Source: Methanocella sp. PtaU1.Bin125
GTDB taxonomy: Archaea > Halobacteriota > Methanocellia > Methanocellales > Methanocellaceae
Length of the DNA: 39,183 nucleotides
Direction of reading: 5' to 3'
Assembly: GCA_002067315.1 (NCBI GenBank)
Contig: MVRA01000182.1
Coordinates: 1 to 39,183 of the forward strand
The position numbers and the translations under genes were made by a program. This document shows positions 24,726 through 32,369 of the stretch, in pieces. The stretch's first letter is position 1. The number at the start of each line of letters is the position of its first letter. Below the pieces are notes generated by a model. That model made no database searches, had not been told where the DNA came from, and saw nothing but the letters and a program-made list of their open reading frames with translations.

Positions 24726-25571
24726 ATGGAGAAAACATACTGGGAAAATGCGTGGGATGAAGCGAAGCTGGCTTCGCCCACGCGGACCCGGCCCGGGAAC
24801 GAGGCGTGCTGGGGCGGCTTCTGGGACGGCCTCGCGGAGCAGTACCTCCGCGAGATCCTCGCGGGGGAGCCATTCTACCGGGGTATCCGGGACTACCTCG
24901 TAGAGCGGGAAGTCTTACGGCCCGGCGACCGCGTGCTGGACGTGGGCTGCGGCCCCGGGACCTACGCCCTCCCGTTCGCGGAGAAAGCAAGCTCCGTCGA
25001 CGCGCTCGACCCTTCGGGGCCGATGCTGGCGGCGCTGGCGGGGGAAGCGGCACGGCGGGGCCTGGCGAACCTGAAAACGATGCAGGCACGCTGGGAGGAC
25101 TTCGCGACGCCCGACCGGTACGACCTGGTATTCTCTTCCATGTCGCCCGCGGTCTCGGACACCCCGACGCTCCTGAAGATGGAGGCGCTTTCCTGCCGGA
25201 GCTGCTGCCTGATCACCTACGGCGATGCCCCGGAAGCCCCGGAAAGGAAGGCGCTGTGGCCGCAGCTGGTCGGCGACTATCGCCCCTCGAACATGTACAT
25301 GTACACGTACCCTTATAACGTGCTGCGCGAGAGGGGCCGGGAGCCGGGCCTCCGCATGTTCGACCAGGAGGAGCGTCATCTGGTACCCGTGGAGCAGATG
25401 GTAAAGCGGTTCACGGACTACTTCGCGATTTTTACCACGCTGGACGCAGGGAAGATCGGCAGGATACGTGAGTACTTCGAGGCCCGGGCCCCGGGCGGGC
25501 TGTACGAGGAAAAGGGGCATACGCGGCTGGCGGTCATCAGCTGGGACAGGCCAGAGGAGCCCCCGCGATGA
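24726..25571 (+). CDS. Class I SAM-dependent methyltransferase
   Basis: A 281-residue methyltransferase. After an aromatic N-terminal helix region (KTYWENAWDEAKLA...CWGGFWDGLAEQY) comes motif I VLDVGCGPGTYALPFA (about 74-89), acidic VDALDPSGPM and motif 4 YDLVFSSMSPAVSDTP. The C-terminal half contains a Tyr/Met-rich stretch (SNMYMYTYPYNVL). It resembles the methyltransferase at 20292 in layout. GGGAGG lies just upstream of the ATG. Its stop overlaps the NikB start (ATGA), so the methyltransferase and permease are translationally coupled, which is unusual for a plain nickel importer. The substrate is unknown. Confidence 0.86.
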   Translation: MEKTYWENAWDEAKLASPTRTRPGNEACWGGFWDGLAEQYLREILAGEPFYRGIRDYLVEREVLRPGDRVLDVGCGPGTYALPFAEKASSVDALDPSGPMLAALAGEAARRGLANLKTMQARWEDFATPDRYDLVFSSMSPAVSDTPTLLKMEALSCRSCCLITYGDAPEAPERKALWPQLVGDYRPSNMYMYTYPYNVLRERGREPGLRMFDQEERHLVPVEQMVKRFTDYFAIFTTLDAGKIGRIREYFEARAPGGLYEEKGHTRLAVISWDRPEEPPR

Positions 25572-26569
25572 GGCTGCGCGACGGCCGGTCCCGGCATCTC
25601 GCCGGCAAGGCGCTGCGGTACGGCATCACGCTGGTGATCATCCTGACGATCAACTTCGCCATACCCCGCATGATGCCCGGCGACCCGATGATCAACCTGC
25701 TCGGCGAGGACGCGGCCCGGGCCGATAAGCAGCTGCTGGACGAGATGCGGGCGCAGTATGGCCTCGATAGGCCGATCCACGAGCAGTACATGGAATACAT
25801 GCTGGGCGCCACGCACCTGGACTTCGGCTACTCGATCCACAAGAACCTGAAGGTGGCCGATCTCATCTACGACCGGCTCTTCTGGACCCTGGTGCTCATT
25901 TTCCCGTCCGTCGTCATCGGAGGACTGATGGCGCTCGCAATGGGAGCGGTTGCCGGGTTCCGGCAGGGAAGCAGGATCGATCGGCTTCTCACCGGAACAT
26001 CTGTCTTCATTTACACATGGCCATCGTTCCTGTTCGCGATGATCGTCGTGACCGTATTCAGTTTCCACCTGGGATGGTTTCCCCTGGGCAACGTCTCGTC
26101 TGGCAGAACTGAAGGCGTGGCGTATATCCTCGACGTGGGCTGGCACCTGTTCCTGCCCGTCGCCATCCTGGCGCTCTTCGAGACGGCGTACATCCTCCTG
26201 GTCGTCCGTAACTCGATCACACAGCTCATGGGCGAGTACTTCGTCTTCGTGGCGAAGAGCAAGGGCCTGGCCGACCGGGCGATCGAGCTCCGCCACGTCC
26301 TGCGGAACGCGCTGCCCCAGTTCATCAGCATCATGGCGCTGAACTTCGGCTTCATGGTCTCCGGCGCGCTGATCATCGAGATCGTGTTCTCGCTCAACGG
26401 TATGGGGACGCTGATCTACGATGCGGTCCTGTCGCGGGACTATCCGGTCTTGCAAGGGGCGTTCGTCTACCTGACGATCTTCGTGCTGGCGGCGAACTTC
26501 CTGGCCGATGTCCTGTACGGGATCGCTGACCCGAGGATAAGAGACGCCAATAGCCGCGAAAGTGCCTGA
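25568..26569 (+). CDS. nikB: Nickel/oligopeptide ABC transporter permease, NikB type
   Basis: A 333-residue permease of the DppB/NikB family with about six membrane spans and the conserved N-terminal RMMPGDP motif. The EAA coupling loop KSKGLADRAIELRHVLRNALP (about 225-247) contacts the ATPase. It would pair with the NikC-type protein at 26867. It overlaps the preceding methyltransferase by four bases. NikB rather than DppB is inferred from the setting. Confidence 0.88.
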   Translation: MRLRDGRSRHLAGKALRYGITLVIILTINFAIPRMMPGDPMINLLGEDAARADKQLLDEMRAQYGLDRPIHEQYMEYMLGATHLDFGYSIHKNLKVADLIYDRLFWTLVLIFPSVVIGGLMALAMGAVAGFRQGSRIDRLLTGTSVFIYTWPSFLFAMIVVTVFSFHLGWFPLGNVSSGRTEGVAYILDVGWHLFLPVAILALFETAYILLVVRNSITQLMGEYFVFVAKSKGLADRAIELRHVLRNALPQFISIMALNFGFMVSGALIIEIVFSLNGMGTLIYDAVLSRDYPVLQGAFVYLTIFVLAANFLADVLYGIADPRIRDANSRESA

Positions 26570-26866
26570 ATTACCGGTATTGCCGGGCGAACGCTCTGGC
26601 CGGGCGGCCTTCCGGCAGCGCATCCGTGGTGAACGGCGTGCATTCGCTCTGCTGCCGTTGCAGCCGTTCCTCGAGCCCTCGCAAGTTCCTCTACGGCTTC
26701 GCCGGCCCGAGAATCTGCGATGTATGCGACGTTAGAAAGAGTGGGTAACATTAATATTAATATACATATGCAAATGGTGTTACGACAATATTAAATAGTA
26801 ATATTAACTCATAATAAAACGCTCAGGCGGTTTATCGCGTACCGGCAAGACTCGATTGTTAATCGG
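26570..26866. other. Intergenic region inside the nik cluster
   Basis: The left 170 bases are GC-rich without a gene. The right part holds a TATA-like TATACATA (26761-26768) and a NikR-like box, so nikC has its own promoter in addition to any read-through from nikB. Confidence 0.5.
26777..26804 (+). promoter_or_regulatory. NikR-like operator upstream of nikC
   Basis: GTGTTA and TAATAT are separated by 16 bp. The first ten bases (GTGTTACGAC) nearly repeat those of the cbiM box. It lies about nine bases after the TATA-like element. Confidence 0.5.
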
Positions 26867-27751
26867 ATGGAGCACATATCCATGGAACCGTCACTACCCG
26901 GCAACATCTTCAAGCGCATCAACGACACGGGAATTAAAAGCCTGGCCCTCAACCCGCTGCGGACCCTGGGCATTTTCCTGTTGGCAACCCTGGTGCTGGT
27001 AGCCGTCTTTGCACCGTGGCTGGCGCCCCACGACCCGGAGCAGACGGGCATCCCGTACCGGTCGCCGTCGGCGGAGCACCTGCTCGGGACCAACGACCTG
27101 GGCCAGGACGTGTTTTCCGAATTGCTGTACGCCGGCCGGGTCTCGCTGGTCGTCGGCTTCCTCTCCGGCATCATCTCCATCGTGATCGGCGTGGCCGTCG
27201 GAGTCTTCGCCGGCTACTTCCGGGGCTGGGCCGAAGAGCTACTAATGGGCACGACTGACGTGTTCCTGCTCATCCCGGGCCTCCCCCTCATGATTATTTT
27301 GGCTGCCTACCTCAATCCCAGCATGTGGAACATCATCCTGGTGGTCGGGCTCCTCTGGTGGTGCTCGACCGCCCGGCTGGTGCATTCGCGGGTGCTGCAG
27401 GTCAGGGAAATGCAGTTCATCGAGTCGACCCGCGCCCTCGGCTATTCGGACCTGTACATCATATTGAAACATGTCCTCGTCAACACGAAGGACATCATCT
27501 ACGCCAAGTTCTCGCTGGCCGTAGCTTCGGCGATGCTGTCCGAGGCGTCTCTCAGCTTCCTCGGCCTGGGCGACCCCCTGAACATCAGCTGGGGCGAGAT
27601 GATCCACTTCGCCTTCAGCCGGGGCGGCTTCGCCAACGACATGTGGTGGTGGTACCTGCCGCCCGGCCTGATGATCTGCATTACGGTGCTGGCTTTCATC
27701 ATGCTCACCATGGAAGGGAAGAAAGACAGCAAGATACTGGAGATGATCTGA
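26867..27751 (+). CDS. nikC: Nickel/oligopeptide ABC transporter permease, NikC type
   Basis: A 294-residue permease of the DppC/NikC family. It has the N-terminal DppC domain (APHDPEQTGIPYRSPSAEHLLGTNDLGQDVFSELLYAGRVSL), five to six membrane spans and the EAA loop STRALGYSDLYIILKHVLVNT. A second ATG at 26882 has better ribosome-site spacing (GGATGGAG) and may be the true start. It overlaps the following ATPase gene (TGATG). Confidence 0.88.
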   Translation: MEHISMEPSLPGNIFKRINDTGIKSLALNPLRTLGIFLLATLVLVAVFAPWLAPHDPEQTGIPYRSPSAEHLLGTNDLGQDVFSELLYAGRVSLVVGFLSGIISIVIGVAVGVFAGYFRGWAEELLMGTTDVFLLIPGLPLMIILAAYLNPSMWNIILVVGLLWWCSTARLVHSRVLQVREMQFIESTRALGYSDLYIILKHVLVNTKDIIYAKFSLAVASAMLSEASLSFLGLGDPLNISWGEMIHFAFSRGGFANDMWWWYLPPGLMICITVLAFIMLTMEGKKDSKILEMI

Positions 27752-28677
27752 TGAGCCTGCTGAGCATCAAGGGGCTGTCCGTGACCTTCGACACTCTGCA
27801 GGGGCCATTTAAGGCGATCGAAGGCATCGACCTCGAGGTCAGGGAACGCGATACGCTGGCCATCGTGGGCGAGTCCGGCTGCGGGAAATCGGTCCTCGGC
27901 CACGCCACGATGCGGCTGCTGGACGATATCGCGACGGTGAAGGGCAGCGTCAGGTACCGGGACCGGGAGGTCTACGCCATGGCGCGGGAAGAGCTGCTGG
28001 CCATGCGGGGCAAGGCGATCTCGCTGGTGCCCCAGAGCCCGTCGACGTCGTTTAACCCGGTGATAAAGATCGGTAAGCAGATCACCGAGTTGATCGAGAA
28101 AGCCGGCATCGCGCGCGGCAAGGATGCCGAGAGGCGGGCGATCGAATACCTGGGGCGGGTCGGCTTCAAGGACCCGCAAACCATCTTCGACACGTATCCG
28201 CACCGCATGTCCGGCGGCATGTGCGAGCGGGCGCTTATTGCGATGTCGACCTCCACGGAGCCCGACCTGATCATCGCGGACGAGCCGACGAAGGGGCTCG
28301 ACGCGCTTTCCCGCAAGAACATCCTGGACATGCTTCACAAGATGACCGCAGGCTCGACGCTGATCATGATCACGCACGACTTCAACGCGGCCGCGACATG
28401 CGATAAGATCGCCGTGATGTACTCGGGCGAAATTGTCGAGACAGGGCCTACGCGGGTCGTGCTGGAGCATCCGGCCCACTGTTACACCCGCGGCCTCATC
28501 GAAGCGCAGCCGTCGCGGGGCATGAAGCCCATCCCGGGGAGGCATACCATCGGCTCCCACAAGTCAGATGGGTGCCGGTTCCGCCCCCGGTGCGGGAGCG
28601 CGACGGACGAGTGCGGCCGCCACCCGCCCCTCCGGGAGATCGAGGACTATCGCCTGGTGAGGTGCCATCATGCTTGA
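27751..28677 (+). CDS. nikD: Nickel/oligopeptide ABC transporter ATPase, NikD type
   Basis: A 308-residue ATPase with Walker A GESGCGKS, Q-loop LVPQSPSTSFNPV, signature MSGGMCERAL (in place of LSGGQ), Walker B LIIADEPT and H-loop MITHD. The C-terminal oligopeptide/nickel-ABC extension has Cys residues in DGCRFRPRCGSATDECG. It energises the NikBC permease from the cytoplasmic side. It overlaps both its neighbours by a few bases. Confidence 0.9.
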   Translation: MSLLSIKGLSVTFDTLQGPFKAIEGIDLEVRERDTLAIVGESGCGKSVLGHATMRLLDDIATVKGSVRYRDREVYAMAREELLAMRGKAISLVPQSPSTSFNPVIKIGKQITELIEKAGIARGKDAERRAIEYLGRVGFKDPQTIFDTYPHRMSGGMCERALIAMSTSTEPDLIIADEPTKGLDALSRKNILDMLHKMTAGSTLIMITHDFNAAATCDKIAVMYSGEIVETGPTRVVLEHPAHCYTRGLIEAQPSRGMKPIPGRHTIGSHKSDGCRFRPRCGSATDECGRHPPLREIEDYRLVRCHHA

Positions 28678-29422
28678 GCTGATCGGCGTGTCGAAAACCT
28701 TCCACACCGGCTTCATGGGCCGGAACCGAAAGGTGGCCGTGGACGGCGTGTCCCTGCAGCTAAAAGAGGGAGAGATCCTGGGCCTGGTCGGCGAAAGCGG
28801 CTGCGGCAAGTCCACCCTCGGCCGCATGGCGGTCCGGCTGCTGCGGCCTTCAAGCGGGCGCATTGTCCTGGACGGGAAGGACGTGACAGGCCTGCCCGAG
28901 CGGCAGTTCCGGGAGTACCGCCGGCGGATACAGATTATCTTCCAGCACCCGGAAAGCGCCCTGGACCCCCACTTCACGCTCATGGACTCCATCCGGGAGT
29001 CGTTCAACCGGCTCGGCATCCCGAAGAGCGAGCAACAGGCCGTGCTGGAGCGGCTGGCGGACGAGGTGAGCCTGCCGCTGGACATCCTGGACCGGTATCC
29101 TGGCCAGGTGAGCGGCGGCGAGATCCAGCGGGCGGTGCTGACCCGGGTGTTCGCGTTCAAGCCCCGGTATCTCATTCTGGACGAGCCCACGTCGATGCTG
29201 GACGTCTCGGTGCAGGCGCACATCCTGCAGCTGCTGAGGAAGAAGGCGAGGGAAGACCGGGTGGGCATGCTGTTCATTTCCCACGACCTCGAGGTCGTAC
29301 GGGCCATGTGCGACCGGGTGATGGTCATGAAAGAGGGGAGGATCGTCGAAGAAGGCCCTGTAGAGAAGATCATGTCTGCGCCCGATACCCCGTACATGCA
29401 GGTGCTGGTCAGGAACGTATGA
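28670..29422 (+). CDS. nikE: Nickel/oligopeptide ABC transporter ATPase, NikE type
   Basis: A 250-residue ATPase with Walker A GESGCGKST, Q-loop IIFQHPESALDP, signature VSGGEIQRAV, Walker B LILDEPT and H-loop FISHD. It lacks the C-terminal Cys-containing extension seen in NikD, as is usual for NikE. It is the second nucleotide-binding subunit of the transporter. It overlaps nikD by eight bases and the DUF4198-like gene by ATGA. Confidence 0.9.
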   Translation: MLELIGVSKTFHTGFMGRNRKVAVDGVSLQLKEGEILGLVGESGCGKSTLGRMAVRLLRPSSGRIVLDGKDVTGLPERQFREYRRRIQIIFQHPESALDPHFTLMDSIRESFNRLGIPKSEQQAVLERLADEVSLPLDILDRYPGQVSGGEIQRAVLTRVFAFKPRYLILDEPTSMLDVSVQAHILQLLRKKAREDRVGMLFISHDLEVVRAMCDRVMVMKEGRIVEEGPVEKIMSAPDTPYMQVLVRNV

Positions 29423-30129
29423 AGACGACAGAAGACCGGTTACCGGAAGACAATGGCCTGCCGTCGACGCCTTCTACGATTGACGGCCGGACCTTATGGC
29501 TGGAGAAAGGCGAGGTCAACGGCAAGAAGATCGACGTGATACTGCGCAGCGGGCATCACCTGAAAACGGAGGGCACCCCCGATATCCGGCGGATCAGCGC
29601 CGCGATCATTGCGCCGGACGGGGCGAGGTACGGGCCGGCAGTACAACAGTTGAACAATGGTGTCCTGCTGCGTTTCCACAACGTCGGAACCGGCTTTTTC
29701 ACCGTCATGGTCCGTCATGGACCTGCCCCCGATTCCTCAAGAGCTCCTGGAGACAATATATGCTGGACCACGAAAGCGATCGTCGAGGCGGGCAAGAAGG
29801 TACGGTATTTCAGTAAGCTGGCCGGCGACGGTCTGGAGATCGTGCCCCGTGAGCCGTACCTGGAGACCGGCAAGCCGATCAATCTGGCCGTTTTTTTAGA
29901 AGGAAAAAAAGCCGTCGGAGCCCTGTTAACCGCTTATTCGGAAAAGACGGACCGGGAAGACCGCTACGTGATCGGCAGGGATGGCAGGGCCCGGGTAACG
30001 ATAGATGCCGGCGGCCGGTGGCTGTTCACGGCAACATATATAGAACCGATGCCGGGGGTTGCCGACGTGCCAAAGAGGAAGCATCATGAAACGACACTGC
30101 TCATGAACACGATCACCTGGTATCAATGA
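29419..30129 (+). CDS. DUF4198-like protein without signal peptide
   Basis: A 236-residue protein whose second half resembles DUF4198 proteins, which often accompany nickel or cobalt transporters: GDGLEIVPREPYLETGKPINLAVFLEGK, then GRDGRARVTIDAGGRWLFTATYIE. The N-terminal part has GRTLWLEKGEVNGKKIDVILRSGHH, with paired His. DUF4198 proteins are normally exported, but this one starts with a polar, acidic stretch (MKTTEDRLPEDNGLPSTPST) and should be cytoplasmic. Its start overlaps the nikE stop, tying it to nickel import. A role as an intracellular metal acceptor is conceivable but unproven. Confidence 0.65.
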   Translation: MKTTEDRLPEDNGLPSTPSTIDGRTLWLEKGEVNGKKIDVILRSGHHLKTEGTPDIRRISAAIIAPDGARYGPAVQQLNNGVLLRFHNVGTGFFTVMVRHGPAPDSSRAPGDNICWTTKAIVEAGKKVRYFSKLAGDGLEIVPREPYLETGKPINLAVFLEGKKAVGALLTAYSEKTDREDRYVIGRDGRARVTIDAGGRWLFTATYIEPMPGVADVPKRKHHETTLLMNTITWYQ

Positions 30130-30303
30130 TAGTATAATTCAAGAAAGATCCTTGTCCGGCAGGGAACTCAAGGACGTAGTGACTTGCCTGTACCCCTCGT
30201 TAATGTACCAGTCGGCGCAGGGATATCGTCAGGCGGTTACGACAGAATATATACCTTTAAGTATGGATTATTAATATAATATTACCCGGAAAAGGGGATG
30301 CAA

Positions 30304-30597
30304 ATGGACGCCGATACGATTGGGAAAAAAATCGAAGAAAACAAATTTTACCTTAAAAAAATATACCATATCAAAGAAATAGGCTTATTCGGCTCGTTCG
30401 TCAGGGGAGAGCAAACCGAGAGCAGTGACGTAGACCTGCTCGTTGAGTTCGAGAAAGGGCACAGCGATCTTTTTAATTATGTAAGACTGAAATCTTACCT
30501 CGAAGAACTACTTGGACGAAAAGTTGACCTCGTCTCGAAAAATGCCGTTAAATCAAGGTTAAGGAACAGGATTCTTAAAGAGGTCAGATATGTCTAA
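30304..30597 (+). CDS. mntA: MntA-type nucleotidyltransferase antitoxin
   Basis: A 97-residue minimal nucleotidyltransferase with the pol-beta motif GSFVRGEQTESSDVDLLVEF (GSF followed by DxD). In characterised pairs MntA AMPylates a Tyr on the HEPN toxin HepT and so inactivates it. I start at ATG 30304 with GGGGAT upstream; ATG 30298 is an alternative. It overlaps the start of the broken hepT gene. It is intact while its partner is not. Confidence 0.85.
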   Translation: MDADTIGKKIEENKFYLKKIYHIKEIGLFGSFVRGEQTESSDVDLLVEFEKGHSDLFNYVRLKSYLEELLGRKVDLVSKNAVKSRLRNRILKEVRYV

Positions 30598-30888
30598 AAA
30601 GAAAAGGGATTATATCCTTTTGCGGAGGACATATTGGCCTGCATTGATAAGATAGAAAAATATTCCCGGCGCATGTCTTTCGATGAGTTCTGCGCTAATG
30701 ACATGGCCGTGGACGCAGTCATAAGGAACTTCGAAGTGATCGGAGAAGCCGTCAAAAAAATCCTGGAAGAGGTTAAAGGGAAATATGCGGATGTCGAATG
30801 GAAAGAAGCCGCGGGCTTCAGGGACGTTCTTATCCACGACTATTTTTCGATTGACAAAAATATCGTTCGTCGAATTACCTGTGCATAG
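30590..30888 (+). pseudogene. hepT: Broken HepT (HEPN, DUF86) toxin gene
   Basis: ATG 30590, with AGGTCA upstream, encodes MSKKKRDYIL. The frame is then lost at the T-run 30618-30621; one missing base would give DYILFAEDILACIDKIEKY, the normal HepT N terminus. The rest of the HEPN domain follows in the restored frame, including RDVLIHDY, the RxxxxHxY active site with the Tyr that MntA modifies. The C terminus stops early (DKNIVRRITCA) exactly where a repeat shared with 31055-31145 begins, so about 20 normal residues are missing. Ribonuclease activity is probably lost. Confidence 0.82.
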
Positions 30889-30948
30889 CTGCAGTGAATG
30901 CCGTTTCCAAGGCTCAGCGTAGCACTGTAAACTCGGACGGGCGCGACG
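30859..30948. repeat. Dispersed repeat, copy 1 (truncates hepT)
   Basis: This 90-bp stretch aligns with 31055-31145 along its length. Shared blocks include AATATCGT-CGTCGA, ATGCC-TTTCC and AGGCTCAGCGT. It supplies the last codons of the broken hepT. Confidence 0.75.
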
Positions 30949-31010
30949 ACCGCGACGACCGCGACGTTAAAAGAAAGAGAAAAAGTCTATCCATGTAGGG
31001 CTATTTTTTA

Positions 31011-31152
31011 AGAGAAACGTTGCGCCCGTCGCGTTTCGTCGCGGTCGTCGCGAGAATATCGTCCGTCGAGTTGCCTATATACTGCTTCAATGGATGCCAT
31101 TTCCGAGGCTCAGCGTTGTACTGTATACTCGCGACGGGCGCAACGTTTCTCT
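31011..31152. mobile_element. MITE-like element with 23-bp perfect terminal inverted repeats
   Basis: 31011-31033 (AGAGAAACGTTGCGCCCGTC then GCG) is the exact reverse complement of 31130-31152. The 142-bp unit has no coding capacity and contains copy 2 of the dispersed repeat (31055-31145). I could not find a clear target duplication at its edges, so mobility is an inference. Confidence 0.6.
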
Positions 31153-31368
31153 GCGAATTGTTCTAACAGGGATAGTCTATTTCTCTTTGTGTTAACGTCG
31201 CGGGCCCCGGTGCGAGAATGGCCGACGAGCCCGCACCGGGCCCCCGATCGTTCATAGACCTGCAACATGCCGAATAAAGCCGGAAGAGACGCTTCATCGG
31301 GGCGAGATCGAGCGACGGCCAGCCTTTAGTCGGCGGCACCCCGGACAGGCAAATCGAATATCCTCGAA

Positions 31369-31486
31369 ATAAAAAGGCTATGTCGCGCAGGACCTTATTG
31401 AGAGGTGGTTTCATTTAATAAGGGTTTTCAGGAGGAGGTTAACTTGAAATCCCTGCGCGACCCACCTACTGTATGTGTTACGAATA
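31369..31486 (-). ncRNA. Candidate nickel-controlled structured small RNA, copy 2
   Basis: This is the second copy of the element at 19530-19641. On the minus strand AGGTGG (31467-31462) can pair with CCACCT (31408-31403). GTCGCGCAGG (31461-31452) pairs with CCTGCGCGAC (31391-31382), again interleaved. The C-rich loop AACCTCCTCCTGA lies at 31441-31429. The 21-base spacer between that loop and the inner CCACCT has the same length as in copy 1 but a different sequence. A GCCTTTTT tract after the last helix (31377-31370) would serve as terminator. The TATA-like TTATATC (31514-31508) and a NikR-like box lie upstream. The ends are estimates. Confidence 0.6.
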
Positions 31487-31502
31487 ATATATTATATGTT
31501 AC
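31475..31502 (-). promoter_or_regulatory. NikR-like operator of small RNA copy 2
   Basis: On the minus strand, GTAACA and TAACAC are separated by exactly 16 bp. The preceding TATATCAATAAG nearly matches TATATCAACAAG at copy 1. Confidence 0.65.
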
Positions 31503-31562
31503 TTATTGATATAATTTACTATAAACGTAATACATAATGGCAAGAATCCGGGCGCCCTTCGT

Positions 31563-31700
31563 TCAAATCCCCGGGCCGGAGGCCGGTTCGACCGCACCGG
31601 CGAGCCGCGCAAAGCTCAGGTCCGGCGCCGGCTCGTCGAGCGGGACCGCACGGCCGGCCATGGCATCCCCCTCCAGCCAGTGCAGGGAGCCAAGTAGGAC
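31563..31700 (-). pseudogene. Remnant of a third cupin gene
   Basis: A minus-strand frame ending at TGA 31563 reads GSLHWLEGDAMAGRAVPLDE and onward. It matches the motif-2 region of the intact cupin just upstream (GSLHWLDEGAMAGCEVPFDE). The rest of the gene is gone. It shows that the cupin was duplicated in tandem and that one copy has decayed. Confidence 0.75.
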
Positions 31701-31743
31701 GAATTACCCGGGCTGACATGCAAAATGATAAACAGGAGCCAGC

Positions 31744-32187
31744 TCAAACGTTCCGGGCCACGACGCGGACGTTTTTTACGCAGACGGCGGGAGCGGCCGT
31801 CTGTTCGAGGCCCCCTTTTGCGGACCTGATTCGTATGAAATTCACCACCAGTGCCGGCTCGTCGAACGGGACCTCGCAGCCCGCCATGGCGCCCTCGTCC
31901 AGCCAGTGCAGGGAGCCCGGGCTCATCAGGTGCTTCTCACCCCCGACACTCAACACCCAGTGCCCCCGGACTGTGTAGACCATGCACTCCACCGGCTCGG
32001 GGTGCTCCGGGACCGAAATCCCCGCGGGCATCTCCACCGACTGTGCCAACATCGTCTCTCCGAATATAAGAGGACACGCCCATCCCTCGATCGTGTCGAC
32101 GCCGGGGTGTTTCAGGACGTCGTCCGTATCGTGGACGACGCGCACATGGCAGGATTCATTGCCATTACGAGCTGTTATCGGTTCCAT
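31744..32187 (-). CDS. Small cupin protein
   Basis: A 147-residue single-domain cupin. Motif 1 is PAGISVPEHPEPVECMVYTVRGHW, with one His and Glu residues as possible ligands. Motif 2 is MSPGSLHWLDEGAMAGCEVPFDEP. Layout and motif 2 are similar to the cupin at 19795, but it lacks that protein's His-x-His pair and its C-terminal helix. I choose ATG 32187 because GGAGG lies six bases upstream; the GTG one codon earlier is less likely. A NikR-like box lies about 120 bases upstream and small RNA copy 2 lies downstream. The function is unknown. Confidence 0.82.
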   Translation of the reverse strand: MEPITARNGNESCHVRVVHDTDDVLKHPGVDTIEGWACPLIFGETMLAQSVEMPAGISVPEHPEPVECMVYTVRGHWVLSVGGEKHLMSPGSLHWLDEGAMAGCEVPFDEPALVVNFIRIRSAKGGLEQTAAPAVCVKNVRVVARNV

Positions 32188-32304
32188 CACAGGCCTCCGG
32201 TGCGTTATAAAAGGTTAGTAAGAATACGCATGTGCGGTCTCAACTTTGCCTGGGTGATTTTAGGTGTTTTCATGCAAATGTTCCACAAGTACACACAATA
32301 GGTA

Positions 32305-32332
32305 TTCTTACAAGCTATAATAAAAGTATTAC
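32305..32332 (-). promoter_or_regulatory. NikR-like operator of the second cupin gene
   Basis: On the minus strand, GTAATA and TAAGAA are separated by 16 bp, directly after TTTAATATTAA. The proximal half equals that of nikR and the distal half resembles the site at 22964. Confidence 0.5.
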
Positions 32333-32369
32333 TTAATATTAAATATTACTATTATGGTATTATTAGTCC

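Larger units (their letters stand above)
30889..31562. other. Repeat-rich intergenic region
   Basis: No intact gene. It holds CGACCGCGA tandem units (about 30944-30965), the MITE-like element and the second candidate small RNA. It also holds an inverted pair at about 30959-30993 and 31170-31203 that includes GTCTATCC/GGATAGTC and oligo-A/oligo-T rich arms. Confidence 0.6.

Noticed and set aside
26746-26773. An extra NikR-like box starting GTAACA
   Set aside because: The half-site 16 bp on (TATGCA) does not match, and the stretch overlaps the likely TATA element of nikC.
30859-31145. Direct repeats as IS target duplication or ends
   Set aside because: At about 90 bp with many differences they are too long and diverged for a target duplication, and no transposase lies between them.
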